64,000 bases of DNA from Fibrisoma limi BUZ 3 (GTDB lineage Bacteria; Bacteroidota; Bacteroidia; Cytophagales; Spirosomataceae): positions 496,001 to 560,000 of the forward strand of contig NZ_CAIT01000010.1 of assembly GCF_000296815.2 (NCBI RefSeq). The letters are read 5' to 3'. A model generated the notes under the pieces. The model saw only the letters and a program-made list of their open reading frames with translations, searched no databases and was not told the origin of the DNA. Of the stretch, positions 43,971 to 54,571 are shown piece by piece (the first letter of the stretch is position 1; each line of letters starts with the position of its first letter). The position numbers were made by a program, and so were the translations under genes.

Positions 43971-43999
43971 AAAGACACGGCGTAAAACACCGTGTCTTT
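43971..43999 (-). terminator. Terminator after the 44032-44442 gene
   Basis: AAAGACACGG (43971-43980) pairs perfectly with CCGTGTCTTT (43990-43999), loop 9. On the minus strand it is followed by TTTTCTATG. It starts 33 bases after the stop codon. Confidence 0.8.
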
Positions 44000-44031
44000 A
44001 GCAATTCATCTAATAATCTCACTATGAGAAC

Positions 44032-44442
44032 TCAGTTCATGGTTATCTGGCGGGAAGGCAGCGTTTCACGAATGCTTGGTGTTGATAGCTTAAACGTTCG
44101 CTCTTCAGTCTGGATGCCATCGGAGATCCGGAACGTGTACCGGCCGTCGCCGATCTGACTCAGGTCGAATTGTTGCCGGAAGCCGTTCTTCTTGCCACCT
44201 TTTGCCGGCAGCACTTCCCGGAACATCACCTCGCCTTTCTCGTTTGTCAGTTGAAGTTCGATTTTGCTACCAGGTTTATATTTTTCCAGGCACATCCACA
44301 GTTTAGACGGATCAGCGGCCGGGAACATTGCCACTCCAAATGACTTTTTCTGGGTCAGGTCATCGTCTATAGCAAAGGACGATACAGACACACTCATGGC
44401 AAAAAGCAGGGCTCCGATGGTTGACTTGGCGAACGTTTTCAT
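44032..44442 (-). CDS. Small exported protein of unknown function, beta-sandwich type
   Basis: A 136-residue protein with a Sec signal (about 1-24, ending SFAIDD). The mature part has alternating strands: KIELQLTNEKGEVMFREVL (about 60-78), GFRQQFDLSQIGDGRYTFRISDG (about 87-109) and ERTFKLST. This pattern (turning a short extension motif plus DGRYTFRI) resembles the small periplasmic DUF3244-type proteins of Bacteroidota; I hold that loosely. It lies alone between two MFS genes, with its own terminator. About 250 bases upstream separate it from the second MFS gene, with nothing else visible. Confidence 0.7.
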   Translation of the reverse strand: MKTFAKSTIGALLFAMSVSVSSFAIDDDLTQKKSFGVAMFPAADPSKLWMCLEKYKPGSKIELQLTNEKGEVMFREVLPAKGGKKNGFRQQFDLSQIGDGRYTFRISDGIQTEERTFKLSTPSIRETLPSRQITMN

Positions 44443-44693
44443 TGGGTTGACGGATTTGTGTGATAACCTTTAATTGTCAATCCAAAGAGTGAGAGGCATT
44501 CGCTCAGCGCCGGGCTTGGTGAGAAACGGTTAATAAAAAGGATGAACGGCGGATGATTTTTTTGTAAAAAACCAAGCCAGATGGGCTTTAAATGAAGATT
44601 ATCCGGTAATTATTATATTACTGTTTGTGGAAGAAATGCCCATTGAGCCCGTCAGATTAGGCCGACCGTTCCGCAAACTGTCAGAACTACAAT

Positions 44694-45938
44694 TTACTCG
44701 TCGACAAAGTCCAGATCCTTGCCAAAGGTCTCTTCCAGTCGGCTCAGCGACCAAAAAGCCAATCCATAAACTACCACACCGAGGATGCCTGCGGCTATGA
44801 GTGCGCCAACCGATGGTTTAAGGAACTGGAAAAGCAAGGTCATTGGGATGAGCGTACCCCGAACGACGCTGGGTACCGACGTAGTGGCCGTTGCGCGGAG
44901 ATTCGTACCGTACAATTCGGCTACCATCGTCAGATACATGGCAATGTAGCCGGTGCAGAAACCGGCCAGACCACAGATGGTATAAATCCCCTCGGCTGTA
45001 TCAATGCCACCAAACAGGTAGACACCGCTTAGCAGCGCACTGAAAATAAGAAGCCCCGTGATGGTTTTGATACGGGATTGCAGCCACTGACTCAGCGGGC
45101 CACTCAGCAGGTCGCCACCGGCCAGTCCCACGTAAATCATCATGACGCACCGCCCCGGTTTCACTCCTTCGGCAATGCCCATGGCCTGCCCCAGTTCGTT
45201 GGCGAACGTAGCGAGAATACCGACGATAAACCACGTAGGCATACCAACCGTCACGCAACGCAGGTATTTTATCGTTGACGGCCACGATCGGAAAAACTGC
45301 CAGAAATTTCCCCGGCTAACGTGCTTATGTTCGGCTTTCATCCGGCTGAACAAACCAGATTCGAATACGCTCACCCGCAGCAGGAGGAGGAGCAAGCCCA
45401 TACCCCCGCCCACGAAAAATGCCGTTCGCCAGTCGAACCACTCCTGCGTCAGGTAAGCGGCTCCGGCACCAAAGTAGCCAATACCTGCCACCACCGCTGA
45501 GCCGTAGCCCCGAATCTCTTTGGGCAGAATCTCGGCTACCAGTACCATAGCAACCCCGATTTCGCCGGATAGGCCAATGCCGGCCAGAAAGCGCAGGAAA
45601 GCATACGTATTGACGTCATTAATGAACCCGCAGGCGATGTTGGTCAGGGAATAGGTGAGAATGCTGGCAAACAAGACGGACATGCGGCCCCGACGATCGC
45701 CGAGAACACCCCACAAAATGCCGCCAAGCACCAGCCCTGCCTGCTGACAGTTAAGAATGAACGTACCGGCCCGTGATACCTCGGCTTCCGACAACCCCAG
45801 CGATTGCAGGCTAGGCACCCGCACGATGCTGAAGATGAGCATATCGTACACATCGACAAAAAAGCCGAGTGCCGATACGATGACTGGTAAAGCAAACAGA
45901 GGCCGTAGAGAAGGGCGGGGTGGCGCAGCAACTTGCAT
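44694..45938 (-). CDS. MFS transporter, second of three related copies
   Basis: 414 residues with about 12 membrane segments. Same layout as the adjacent copies: RPLFALPVIVSALGFFVDVYDMLIFSIVRVPSLQSLGLSEAEVSR at the start, LGGILWGVLGDRRGRMSVLFAS, LRFLAGIGLSGEIGVAMVLVAEILPKEIRGYGSAVVAG, then GGGMGLLLLLLRVSVFESG and a final SRLEETFGKDLDFVDE. It begins 32 bp after the third copy ends, so the two are one transcript. Duplication followed by drift of substrate preference is the simplest reading. Confidence 0.88.
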   Translation of the reverse strand: MQVAAPPRPSLRPLFALPVIVSALGFFVDVYDMLIFSIVRVPSLQSLGLSEAEVSRAGTFILNCQQAGLVLGGILWGVLGDRRGRMSVLFASILTYSLTNIACGFINDVNTYAFLRFLAGIGLSGEIGVAMVLVAEILPKEIRGYGSAVVAGIGYFGAGAAYLTQEWFDWRTAFFVGGGMGLLLLLLRVSVFESGLFSRMKAEHKHVSRGNFWQFFRSWPSTIKYLRCVTVGMPTWFIVGILATFANELGQAMGIAEGVKPGRCVMMIYVGLAGGDLLSGPLSQWLQSRIKTITGLLIFSALLSGVYLFGGIDTAEGIYTICGLAGFCTGYIAMYLTMVAELYGTNLRATATTSVPSVVRGTLIPMTLLFQFLKPSVGALIAAGILGVVVYGLAFWSLSRLEETFGKDLDFVDE

Positions 45939-45970
45939 AGGAAGCAGGCAGAACGTAACCAGGACTTGGG

Positions 45971-47239
45971 TTACTCTTCCAGGTAGTTAAGGTCCTTCCC
46001 GTGTGTTTCAGGAATGGTCAGGGTCGAATAGAGCCCAATGGCAAAGCTAATCAGACCGACCACCGCTCCGGCGTTGATAACGTCGAGCGAAGGCTTCAGA
46101 GCCTGGTAGGTCAGCGTCATGGGGATCACCAGGCCACGTACCATGTTCGGTACGGTGGTGGCGGCCGTGGCCCGGAGGTTGGTACCAAACTGCTCGGCCC
46201 CGATGGTCACGAACATGGCCCAGTAACCGATGCCAAAGCCCAGAGCCAGACAGAGGCCATACAGCATGGTGGGCGATGAAACGCCCGCGTAGAGATAAAC
46301 CAGACTGAACACCAGCGCCAGCGACATCAGCAAAGCAACCCCTTTTTTGCGCGACGACAGCGCCTGGCTTATGAAGCCGCTGGCCAGATCACCGGCGGCC
46401 AGCCCGACGTAGCACCACATGATGGCTAGTCCCGGCTGAATTTCTTCCGCAATACCGAAGGCTTTCCCGAACTCGTTGCTGAACGTAGCCAGAATGCCGA
46501 TGACAAACCAGGTGGGCAAGCCGATGCCGATGCATTTCAGGTAGCGCACGAGCCGGTTGGCGTTGGTAAAAAACGACAGGAAATCGCCCCGGTTTACGTG
46601 CTTCTGCTCCGAAACGTCGGTAAACATCCCCGATTCGACCACGCCTACTCGAAGCAATAGCAAGCCAAAGCCCAGCCCACCGCCTACAAAAAAGGCCATC
46701 TTCCAGTCGAACAGTTGAACCGTAAAATACGCAACCACAGCTCCAAATAGTCCGATTCCGGCCACCAGGGACGTACCGATGGCCCGTTTTTCTTTCGGCA
46801 GTACTTCGCTCACGAGCGTAATGCCCGCGCCCAGTTCGCCGGCCAGACCGATGCCCGCCACAAACCGCATCAGGGCATAATACGTGGTTGGGCTCATGAA
46901 CGTAACGTCGGCGACGAATCCGCAGGCTACGTTGGCAATTGAATAAGTAATGATGGAGCCGAATAGTACGGATAGCCGCCCGCGTTTATCGCCGAGAACA
47001 CCCCACAGAATGCCGCCGAGGAGCAGACCGCCCATCTGCCAGTTCAGGATGCTGGCCCCAACGGTCGAAATCTCCTCGGGCGTCAGGCCGAGGTCTTTCA
47101 GGCTGGGTACGCGAACAATGCCAAACAGCAGAAGATCGTAGATATCGACAAAATAACCCAGTGCGGCCACAATGACCGGTAGGCTGAAAAGTCCGTGCGT
47201 AGTAGTCTTGGGTTCGGAGGAAACGGTTGGAACGGCCAT
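45971..47239 (-). CDS. MFS transporter, third of three related copies
   Basis: 422 residues. It matches the two neighbouring copies along its length (HGLFSLPVIVAALGYFVDIYDLLLFGIVRVPSLKDLGLTPEEIST, LGGILWGVLGDKRGRLSVLFGS, MRFVAGIGLAGELGAGITLVSEVLPKEKRAIGTSLVAGIGLFG, ETHGKDLNYLEE). Compared with the others it has a short insertion before the second third (DVTFMSPTTYYALMRF). No substrate can be read, but related transporters carry aromatic or sugar acids. It is the first gene of the two-gene transcript and the last upstream of the membrane-protein/M1 peptidase unit. Confidence 0.88.
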   Translation of the reverse strand: MAVPTVSSEPKTTTHGLFSLPVIVAALGYFVDIYDLLLFGIVRVPSLKDLGLTPEEISTVGASILNWQMGGLLLGGILWGVLGDKRGRLSVLFGSIITYSIANVACGFVADVTFMSPTTYYALMRFVAGIGLAGELGAGITLVSEVLPKEKRAIGTSLVAGIGLFGAVVAYFTVQLFDWKMAFFVGGGLGFGLLLLRVGVVESGMFTDVSEQKHVNRGDFLSFFTNANRLVRYLKCIGIGLPTWFVIGILATFSNEFGKAFGIAEEIQPGLAIMWCYVGLAAGDLASGFISQALSSRKKGVALLMSLALVFSLVYLYAGVSSPTMLYGLCLALGFGIGYWAMFVTIGAEQFGTNLRATAATTVPNMVRGLVIPMTLTYQALKPSLDVINAGAVVGLISFAIGLYSTLTIPETHGKDLNYLEE

Positions 47240-47312
47240 ACGGCTAAATCAGTAAACAAAGATGATTCTGCAATTATACGAAATGACCAAAGAAGTAAGA
47301 AGTAATAATCCG

Positions 47313-48311
47313 CTAACGATCACTGGTTGGCACCGATGAATCCGGTTCGTCCAGCTTTTCGTGCGTGTCTGTAGGCGCTGGAATTGCTGGTTCCGATACG
47401 GGTTCGTCAGTCGTGGGACTGGCCGAAAACGCAACCGGCCGGGGCTGCGGTGCTGGTTTGGGCAACGTTTCATAGACATGAGCGGCTGTTCCGAGCGCCC
47501 ATACTTTCAAACCAACGCGGGTAAAAATCAATACCTGCTGGATAACCAGCATAATCAGGATTGTTGGCCAGTTACGCATCGTGATCAGGCTATCGAACAG
47601 AAAATACAGGGCAAAGAAGCCGGTGCCGACCAGGATGAGCAGCCAGTAGAGTCCATACGTTTGGCCCAAGTTACGAAATACCAGCCGACCTGCCCGCCCA
47701 AAGGCGCGGAACCCGTTGCGGACGTCTTCGCGGAACATCAGCACCTTAGCGTAATCGCCGATGCACAGAATCAGGGTAGCGGTCAGCACGAAGAAGAGGA
47801 AAAATACCAGTCCGACATAAAATATTCCCTGCTCGGTGAGCGTATCGCTCAACATAATTCCCACCAGCGTGCCTGTTACCAGCCAGATCCCGGCTCCGAC
47901 GCAGATGAACAGGAACGTTACGCCGAATAAACCCAGGTAGCGCTGGAGGTAATGACTGCAAGCCTGCCAGAACGTACCGGCGCTGAACCGAATGCCCAAC
48001 TGATTAAAATGCAGCAGAATGCCACCCGTAAAAAAGATGCTCAAAAAGACATAAAGCACGCCCAGCCACCGGCCAACGCTCATCAGCGGACTAATGGCTC
48101 GCCCGCTACGGTGCATGAAGTCGGAGAAGACGGTATAGTCGAAGCCACCAAGCATATTCAGCGGGCCTAGTGAGTTCTGGTCTTCGGCTTTGAGCGTGTT
48201 ATACATGGGCAGGGCCGCCAGCAGCCCCAGGGCGAGTGTAATGCCGTAGATTAGCCAGATTAACCGGCGCGAAGCAAGGGTTTGGCGTAGGGCCGTTGTA
48301 AGTGCGTTCAT
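47313..48311 (-). CDS. Multi-pass membrane protein of unknown function
   Basis: A 332-residue protein with about six membrane segments (for example about 20-37, 75-97, 115-145, 160-185, 215-240) and a Pro/Glu-rich cytoplasmic or outer tail of about 60 residues (PQPRPVAFSASPTTDEPVSEPAIPAPTD region). I do not recognise a named family. Its start is 12 bases after the M1 peptidase stop, so they form one unit. A partner or assembly role with that peptidase is possible but unproven. Confidence 0.7.
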   Translation of the reverse strand: MNALTTALRQTLASRRLIWLIYGITLALGLLAALPMYNTLKAEDQNSLGPLNMLGGFDYTVFSDFMHRSGRAISPLMSVGRWLGVLYVFLSIFFTGGILLHFNQLGIRFSAGTFWQACSHYLQRYLGLFGVTFLFICVGAGIWLVTGTLVGIMLSDTLTEQGIFYVGLVFFLFFVLTATLILCIGDYAKVLMFREDVRNGFRAFGRAGRLVFRNLGQTYGLYWLLILVGTGFFALYFLFDSLITMRNWPTILIMLVIQQVLIFTRVGLKVWALGTAAHVYETLPKPAPQPRPVAFSASPTTDEPVSEPAIPAPTDTHEKLDEPDSSVPTSDR

Positions 48312-48323
48312 ACGGTTAGTCGG

Positions 48324-50300
48324 TTAAAAAAGCCACGCCAGCCACTGCATCCAGTTTTCAATCCAGAACAGAAATTTCGTCGCAAACTTAGCCGCCGGGG
48401 CCGACGATGGCTCCAGCGTCAGGCTATTGTTGTTCAGGTCAACGTCCATGAAAATTTTCTGCTTCGGGTCGATGTGTGCCCACACAACTTTCGCTTTCTC
48501 GTTGAGCGTAAACGTGCGCTGACGCGCTTTGCCGTCCCAGAACAGCATCAGTTCGTTGCCGTTGTCGAAATGCACCCGTACGTCGACGGGCATTTGCCCA
48601 TCACCCAGGCGCTGCACCGTTATGGTTGCCTGCTGTTCGCCGTTGCGGGGCCGGTTTCGGATGTCGGTCAGTTCATAATCAATCACCTTGTCGCCGTAGA
48701 GCACCTGATCGAAGAACCAGTTCATGTCTGGACCATATTTACTGCCGAGTCGTTTAGGCACGATCTCGTTCACGATGGCAATGAAGTCGTCGGCGCAGGG
48801 GTGTTTGAATTTCCACCGGTTAAAATACGTCTGCATGATTTCGTCCATCACACGTCGACTAACCAGGCCTTCCAGTGTTCGGAGCCAGGTGGCTGTTTTT
48901 GAATACGTCAGCACACCGTAGTAACCCTGGGGTAACTGCCAGGTATTGCCGAACGAGGAGCCAATAGCTGGGTTATCGAGGTGAACATAGCTGTCGCGGG
49001 AGCTTTCGAGGTCGCCCATGCGGAACCCCAGCAGGTCAATCTGCGAGGAGTTAGGGCCGTAGGTTTCGTCCATGATCCGGCCTTCGTAATACTGGTTAAA
49101 GCCTTCATCGAGCCAGGCTTCTTCAAATTCGTTGGATGCCAGCAGTTGCATAAAGTACTGATGCCCAAACTCATGGACGGTCACCACCTCCGGGAAGCGG
49201 GCACCGTCGGGCAACCCCCAGGCTGTTCCGGCCGTAATAAACGTCGGGTATTCCATCCCGGCCGAACCGCTGGCGTGAAACGGCGGGTCCACCACGGTCA
49301 GGTTTGGAAACGGATACTTGCCGACGTATTTGTCGAAGTAGGCCAGGGCCGCAATCGCTGCGTCCATGTGCCGCTGGGCCTGATCCATATGCTCGGGCTG
49401 CATCAGCAGTTCGATGCTGACCGGGCCGCCGGAGCGAGGCTGCCATTTTCCCGTAACAACCTGAAAGTGGGGCGATGCCGTCCAGGCAAAATCGACTACG
49501 TCCTCGGCGTGCCAGCGGATCGTTTTGGTGTTGTTGGCGCCCATGTTTTCACCAACCATCAGGCCGGTGGCGCCCACCCAATAGTTTTTCGGGGTGGTGA
49601 TGGCTACATCGTACACCCCATAATCGGCATAAAACTCCGAGTGGGCGTGAAACTGGTGGCAATTCCACTGGCCGGTTTTTGCGTAGCGGGTGCCGGCCGG
49701 TTCGTACACGCCAATCTTGGGAAACCACTGACCCACCAGAAAATAATCGCGGCTGTAGCCGGTCCGGGCGAAGATTTTGGGCAGTTTCGCCTGAAACGTA
49801 ATATCGAGCGTAATGGTCTCGCCCGGCCCAACAGGTTTGGATAACGGTACGCGGATGACCGTACGGTCGTCGCGATTGCCGTCGTCCGGCTGGATGAACT
49901 GGTATGCCAGCGTTTCGCCCCCGCGGACCTTCATTGACGTTACGTCGATGGAACCATACGGGTTTTCCTTTGTATCGCGGTCAATTTCGGTGCCACGCAG
50001 TTGCCCGCCCGATTCCCGCATGAACGTCGTTTGTTCGTTGCGGAAAGCGTTCAGGTACAGATGAAACCGCAACTCCCGAATGACATCGTTGGATGGGTTG
50101 CGCCACACCAGCGTTTCGCGGCCGTTCAGCTTTTTGGTCGTCGGATCGAGCGCCACCTGGATCTGGTAGTTAGCCAGGCGAGGGCTTAGGGGCTGCGGAA
50201 AAATGGCTTTCGGCGACTGCGCAAAGCCCGGCAGTGTCGTGACAAAGCCAACGAGAGCAAGCCAGCAGCGAAATGTCATGAGGAAGATCAGTTTAGGCAA
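48324..50300 (-). CDS. M1-family metallopeptidase-like protein, exported
   Basis: A 658-residue zinc peptidase with a Sec signal (about 1-27, FAQS). An N-terminal beta domain leads to the catalytic domain with zinc site VHEFGHQYFMQLL (H376-E377, H380) and the third ligand Glu399 in EAWLDEGF, 19 residues after the second His as in M1. The substrate-recognition element is GSAGMEYP where classical members have GxMEN (Asn replaced by Tyr), as in other M1-like proteins of this phylum. A C-terminal stretch may end in a membrane-like helix (KFLFWIENWMQWLAWLF). Function is probably degradation of peptides in the periplasm. Confidence 0.88.
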   Translation of the reverse strand: MPKLIFLMTFRCWLALVGFVTTLPGFAQSPKAIFPQPLSPRLANYQIQVALDPTTKKLNGRETLVWRNPSNDVIRELRFHLYLNAFRNEQTTFMRESGGQLRGTEIDRDTKENPYGSIDVTSMKVRGGETLAYQFIQPDDGNRDDRTVIRVPLSKPVGPGETITLDITFQAKLPKIFARTGYSRDYFLVGQWFPKIGVYEPAGTRYAKTGQWNCHQFHAHSEFYADYGVYDVAITTPKNYWVGATGLMVGENMGANNTKTIRWHAEDVVDFAWTASPHFQVVTGKWQPRSGGPVSIELLMQPEHMDQAQRHMDAAIAALAYFDKYVGKYPFPNLTVVDPPFHASGSAGMEYPTFITAGTAWGLPDGARFPEVVTVHEFGHQYFMQLLASNEFEEAWLDEGFNQYYEGRIMDETYGPNSSQIDLLGFRMGDLESSRDSYVHLDNPAIGSSFGNTWQLPQGYYGVLTYSKTATWLRTLEGLVSRRVMDEIMQTYFNRWKFKHPCADDFIAIVNEIVPKRLGSKYGPDMNWFFDQVLYGDKVIDYELTDIRNRPRNGEQQATITVQRLGDGQMPVDVRVHFDNGNELMLFWDGKARQRTFTLNEKAKVVWAHIDPKQKIFMDVDLNNNSLTLEPSSAPAAKFATKFLFWIENWMQWLAWLF

Positions 50301-50348
50301 GGCTAATTACTAAAAAGGCGGCTGGATTCCAAGGTGTAGCGGATAGAC

Positions 50349-50428
50349 GGCTGATCGATCGATGGAATTGATCAGCCCTACTAACTACACAGCCGGTTCC
50401 GCTATCTACTTGAAGCGAAACCGGCTGT
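50349..50428. repeat. Two hairpins after the lipoprotein gene
   Basis: GGCTGATC (50349-50356) pairs with GATCAGCC (50370-50377); ACAGCCGGTTCCGCT (50389-50403) pairs with 50414-50428 with one mismatch. They start 16 bases after the lipoprotein stop and lie before the M1 peptidase gene. No T-run follows either, so they are intercistronic hairpins more than a plain terminator. Confidence 0.6.
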
Positions 50429-50444
50429 TCGGGCAGGCGACAGA

Positions 50445-50855
50445 TCACTTTCTGGCTACGACCGTGTATTTTACGTTGTTCCGGAAATAATTCAGCGTGA
50501 CCTCTTTTCCGTCGATGGTACCGTATCGAATGCTGTTGCCGATGTACATATCGTACGTGGCTCCGCTGGCTTTGCGCAGGGTCAGCTCACCGGCCAGTAG
50601 TTCCTCTTTGTTCAGGGTCAGCGTAACGGAAACGATCGACGTATAGCCCCAGATTTTTACTACGGCAACGGTGCCCGATGGGGCCGGAGCCGGTGCGGCC
50701 GGTGATTCTGAACTGACGGATACGATCTGATACGTACCGGTGTAGTCAGGGGCCGGTTCTTCTTCGTAGGTGCCTTGATCGGGGCTACAGGCCGTTAAGT
50801 ATATAAATACGGTAAAAACCAGTAGCCGTATGGCAGACGGAATGAAAAACTTCAT
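50445..50855 (-). CDS. Small lipoprotein of unknown function
   Basis: About 136 residues from ATG 50855. It starts with MKFFIPSAIRLLVFTVFIYLTAC, a lipoprotein signal with the Cys followed by SPDQG, then a Pro/Glu stretch (YEEEPAPDYTG) and a beta-rich part: GTYQIVSVSSE, VAVVKIWGYTSIVSVTLTLNKEELL, YDMYIGNSIRYGTIDGKEVTLNYFRNN. The pattern is like small lipocalin/META-type lipoproteins, but I cannot name the family. Upstream frame to 50900 is less likely as a start because the lipoprotein signal begins at 50855. A plus-strand gene starts 127 bases away, divergently. Confidence 0.65.
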   Translation of the reverse strand: MKFFIPSAIRLLVFTVFIYLTACSPDQGTYEEEPAPDYTGTYQIVSVSSESPAAPAPAPSGTVAVVKIWGYTSIVSVTLTLNKEELLAGELTLRKASGATYDMYIGNSIRYGTIDGKEVTLNYFRNNVKYTVVARK

Positions 50856-50982
50856 AAAGTAACGAATCAGTATTAAGTTGATTACAACGCGTAAGCTCAT
50901 GGAAAAGTAGGTTCTTTATCTTTACGCCCTGAAGCGAACAAAAGTATAGCTTCTCACCGTAACTCACTGTACTTGTAACTTA

Positions 50983-52689
50983 ATGAAACATCTATCCCAC
51001 CTATGGGTAGGCCTTGTGCTGCTACCCCCTGTCCTCTATTTTATTTTTTTCTCAATCTACGCCATCAACCTGCCCATCGGCGACGATTTGATTGTAATTC
51101 TCCGATTTCTGATTGAGTGGGACTGGGCCGATACGGCAACCCGGAAGTGGCATCTGCTCAGTCAGAACTTCATCGAACACCGGCTGGTCTTTACGCGGCT
51201 ATCGGCTTTACTGACCCGCTGGCTGTCGGGAGAACTCAATTTCAGGCTGGTCATGCTGGTGGGTAATGTGTGTTTGCTGGGTATTCTCTGGCTGTTTAGT
51301 CGCCCCATCGTGCGCACCCGGACCGACTGGTGGTATGTACTGCCGGTGTCGTTGCTGTTGTTTCAGCCAATTGCATACGAAGGCAACTTCTGGGCTATTG
51401 CCTCGACCAACTACATGCCGGTCTGCTTCTTTGGCTTCCTGACCTTCTTTCTGTTAAGCCGTCAACGCATCCGCTGGGACGGGGCAGCCGCTTTAGCCGC
51501 TGCGGCCGCTACCCTGACGTTTGCCAACGGACTGCTTATTTGGCCTCTGGGTAGTTTGATACTGCTTCTCCAGCGCCGTGTCCGGTCGCTGGTCGGGTGG
51601 AGTTTGCTGGCAGCCCTTGCTTTTTACTTGTACTACGTTGGGTTTGACTACGTGAACCGCCCCGACATGGTGCATAAGCTCGTCTATCTGTTTCCTGATG
51701 TAATGGCGAACCTGCTGCTGTTGTTTGGAGCCTTTGCCAATCCGATGGACAGAAGCCACGCATTGAGTTCGTTTGACTACATACCGATGCTTTTCGGTGC
51801 GCTGCTGTTCGGGTGGATTCTGTACGGACTGTTTGTGCTGATCTGGCAAACGCCCTTGCTGAACGGGCGTCGGGCGGTAGCAAACCCGCAGTGGACGTAC
51901 TTCCTGATCGGATCTGGTCTGTTTCTGTTGTTAAGCTGCTGCGCGTTTGCGGCCGGCCGCACCCTTGAAAACGTAGTGGTGTCTGAGAGCCGCTACCGGA
52001 ACTTCCCGGTGTTTTTGCTGGTACTTGGCTACGCGCTGGCTTTTCACTTGTCGACTGATTCATGGCGACCGGTAGTTGGGCGAACTGCCCTCATCGGTAC
52101 GCTGCTGTTCTGGCTGAGCAGCTACCTGGTATACACCCCCAGGCTCGAATCAATGCAGCGACATCGGAAAGCTGGCGTTTACAACTGGACTCACAACCGT
52201 TCGTGGGCTATTTATGGCGATGGCGGCTATTTTAATAGGGCGTCCATGCACCTGTCGAACTGGGCCGAGCGATACGCTGCCAACTGGTATGCGTTCCCGT
52301 CGTACCTGACGATTCCGGCAGCTTCGGCTAAAACGAAGCTGTGCGAGAGCCGGGCCGTCAGCGCTACGCTCAACGTAACGCCGGGGCTGGATGTGCTGCA
52401 CATAGAATATCCGGAATGCACGGAGATGAATGGTGAGCCATACGGTATGCTGCAGTCGGGCCGATCGGTGTGGTTGTTTGGCATTACGAAAAAAACGAGC
52501 TTGCGACGGCTGCTGACCAACGGGGAGTTTGAAACGCGCTACCTGATTGGTGATCTGATTCTGAATACCAAGTCAGTAGATGACCTGCCGGCTGGTAAAT
52601 ACCGGGTTGGCGTCGCTCTGTTGAAAAACGATAGCCTGGTAGCCGGTACGTTGGTACCTAACTTTACCATGCAGGTAGCCAGCCGCTAG
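50983..52689 (+). CDS. Large membrane protein of unknown function, glycosyltransferase-like topology
   Basis: 568 residues. The first about 390 residues hold about 10 membrane segments, starting at LWVGLVLLPPVLYFIFFSIYAIN (about 7-29), followed by a loop with GDDLIVILRFLIEWDWADT (about 33-51) placed where GT-C enzymes have catalytic Asp residues. A soluble C-terminal part (about 400-568; AIYGDGGYFNRASMHLSNWAERYAANW, and VSRYLIGDLILN-like strands) follows. The layout is like membrane lipid-linked sugar transferases of the GT-C fold, but no signature lets me call it. It is alone: divergent from the lipoprotein and 156 bases before eno. Confidence 0.7.
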   Translation: MKHLSHLWVGLVLLPPVLYFIFFSIYAINLPIGDDLIVILRFLIEWDWADTATRKWHLLSQNFIEHRLVFTRLSALLTRWLSGELNFRLVMLVGNVCLLGILWLFSRPIVRTRTDWWYVLPVSLLLFQPIAYEGNFWAIASTNYMPVCFFGFLTFFLLSRQRIRWDGAAALAAAAATLTFANGLLIWPLGSLILLLQRRVRSLVGWSLLAALAFYLYYVGFDYVNRPDMVHKLVYLFPDVMANLLLLFGAFANPMDRSHALSSFDYIPMLFGALLFGWILYGLFVLIWQTPLLNGRRAVANPQWTYFLIGSGLFLLLSCCAFAAGRTLENVVVSESRYRNFPVFLLVLGYALAFHLSTDSWRPVVGRTALIGTLLFWLSSYLVYTPRLESMQRHRKAGVYNWTHNRSWAIYGDGGYFNRASMHLSNWAERYAANWYAFPSYLTIPAASAKTKLCESRAVSATLNVTPGLDVLHIEYPECTEMNGEPYGMLQSGRSVWLFGITKKTSLRRLLTNGEFETRYLIGDLILNTKSVDDLPAGKYRVGVALLKNDSLVAGTLVPNFTMQVASR

Positions 52690-52785
52690 AACCAGCCGGA
52701 ACGCCATCAATCCTGTGGCTAATTGTCGGGTCGCTCTCAAACTTTGCATGCTATTTTGTTACTTTGCCGATGGTTTGAAACCTAG

Positions 52786-54123
<1,338 letters not shown>

Positions 54124-54125
54124 CA

Positions 54126-54193
54126 GTTTGTGGTTTGTAGTTCGTAGTTTAGTGGGGTTACCTGCATCAAACCACGAACTACAAGCCACAAAC
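54126..54193. repeat. Long inverted repeat between eno and the FtsB/DivIC gene
   Basis: Arms 54126-54150 and 54169-54193 are 25 bases, with two mismatches; the loop is 18. It begins 2 bases after the eno stop codon and ends 10 bases before the next ATG. The arms are made of short G/T words (TTTGTGGTTTGTAG). Both genes are on the plus strand, so it sits inside a likely operon. Confidence 0.8.
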
Positions 54194-54203
54194 CATAAGC
54201 ACT

Positions 54204-54515
54204 ATGCTGAGCCGTTTTCTTCGCCCGCTGCGTAACTTCTACCTCGCTACCGGACTGGTTTTGCTCGTCTGGATGTTGTTCTTCGATGCCAACGATCTGC
54301 CGTCGCAGGTGCGTAACTGGTGGAAACTGCGCGAGCTGGAGAAGGATGCGGTTTATTTCCAGGACAAGATTCGGGACGTACAAAACCAGCGGCAGGAAGT
54401 GCTCGGCAATGATCGGCTGCGGGAGAAGTACGCCCGCGAACGGTACCTGATGAAGAAGCCCACCGAAGATGTATTCGTCATTGTGGACGAAAACAACGAA
54501 CCGATTGAAAAATAG
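54204..54515 (+). CDS. FtsB/DivIC-type septum formation protein
   Basis: A 103-residue bitopic cell-division protein that acts with FtsL and FtsQ/DivIB in the inner membrane and periplasm. A single membrane segment (about 14-29; LATGLVLLVWMLFF) is followed by a coiled coil (about 37-65; RNWWKLRELEKDAVYFQDKIRDVQNQ) and the conserved end (RLREKYARERYLMKKPTEDVFVIVDE). The family is short and this matches it well. It is placed just after eno and 56 bases before the phosphatase gene, an unusual partner set for a division protein. Confidence 0.85.
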   Translation: MLSRFLRPLRNFYLATGLVLLVWMLFFDANDLPSQVRNWWKLRELEKDAVYFQDKIRDVQNQRQEVLGNDRLREKYARERYLMKKPTEDVFVIVDENNEPIEK

Positions 54516-54571
54516 CAACGGATGAAGGGCAGGGGATAGATCTTGCTCTTCGCCCGTTGCCCCACGCTACC

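Noticed and set aside
52743-52766. A promoter before eno from TTTG and TACTTTG
   Set aside because: The spacing between the two is 13 bases, too short, and the second box lacks one base of the consensus.
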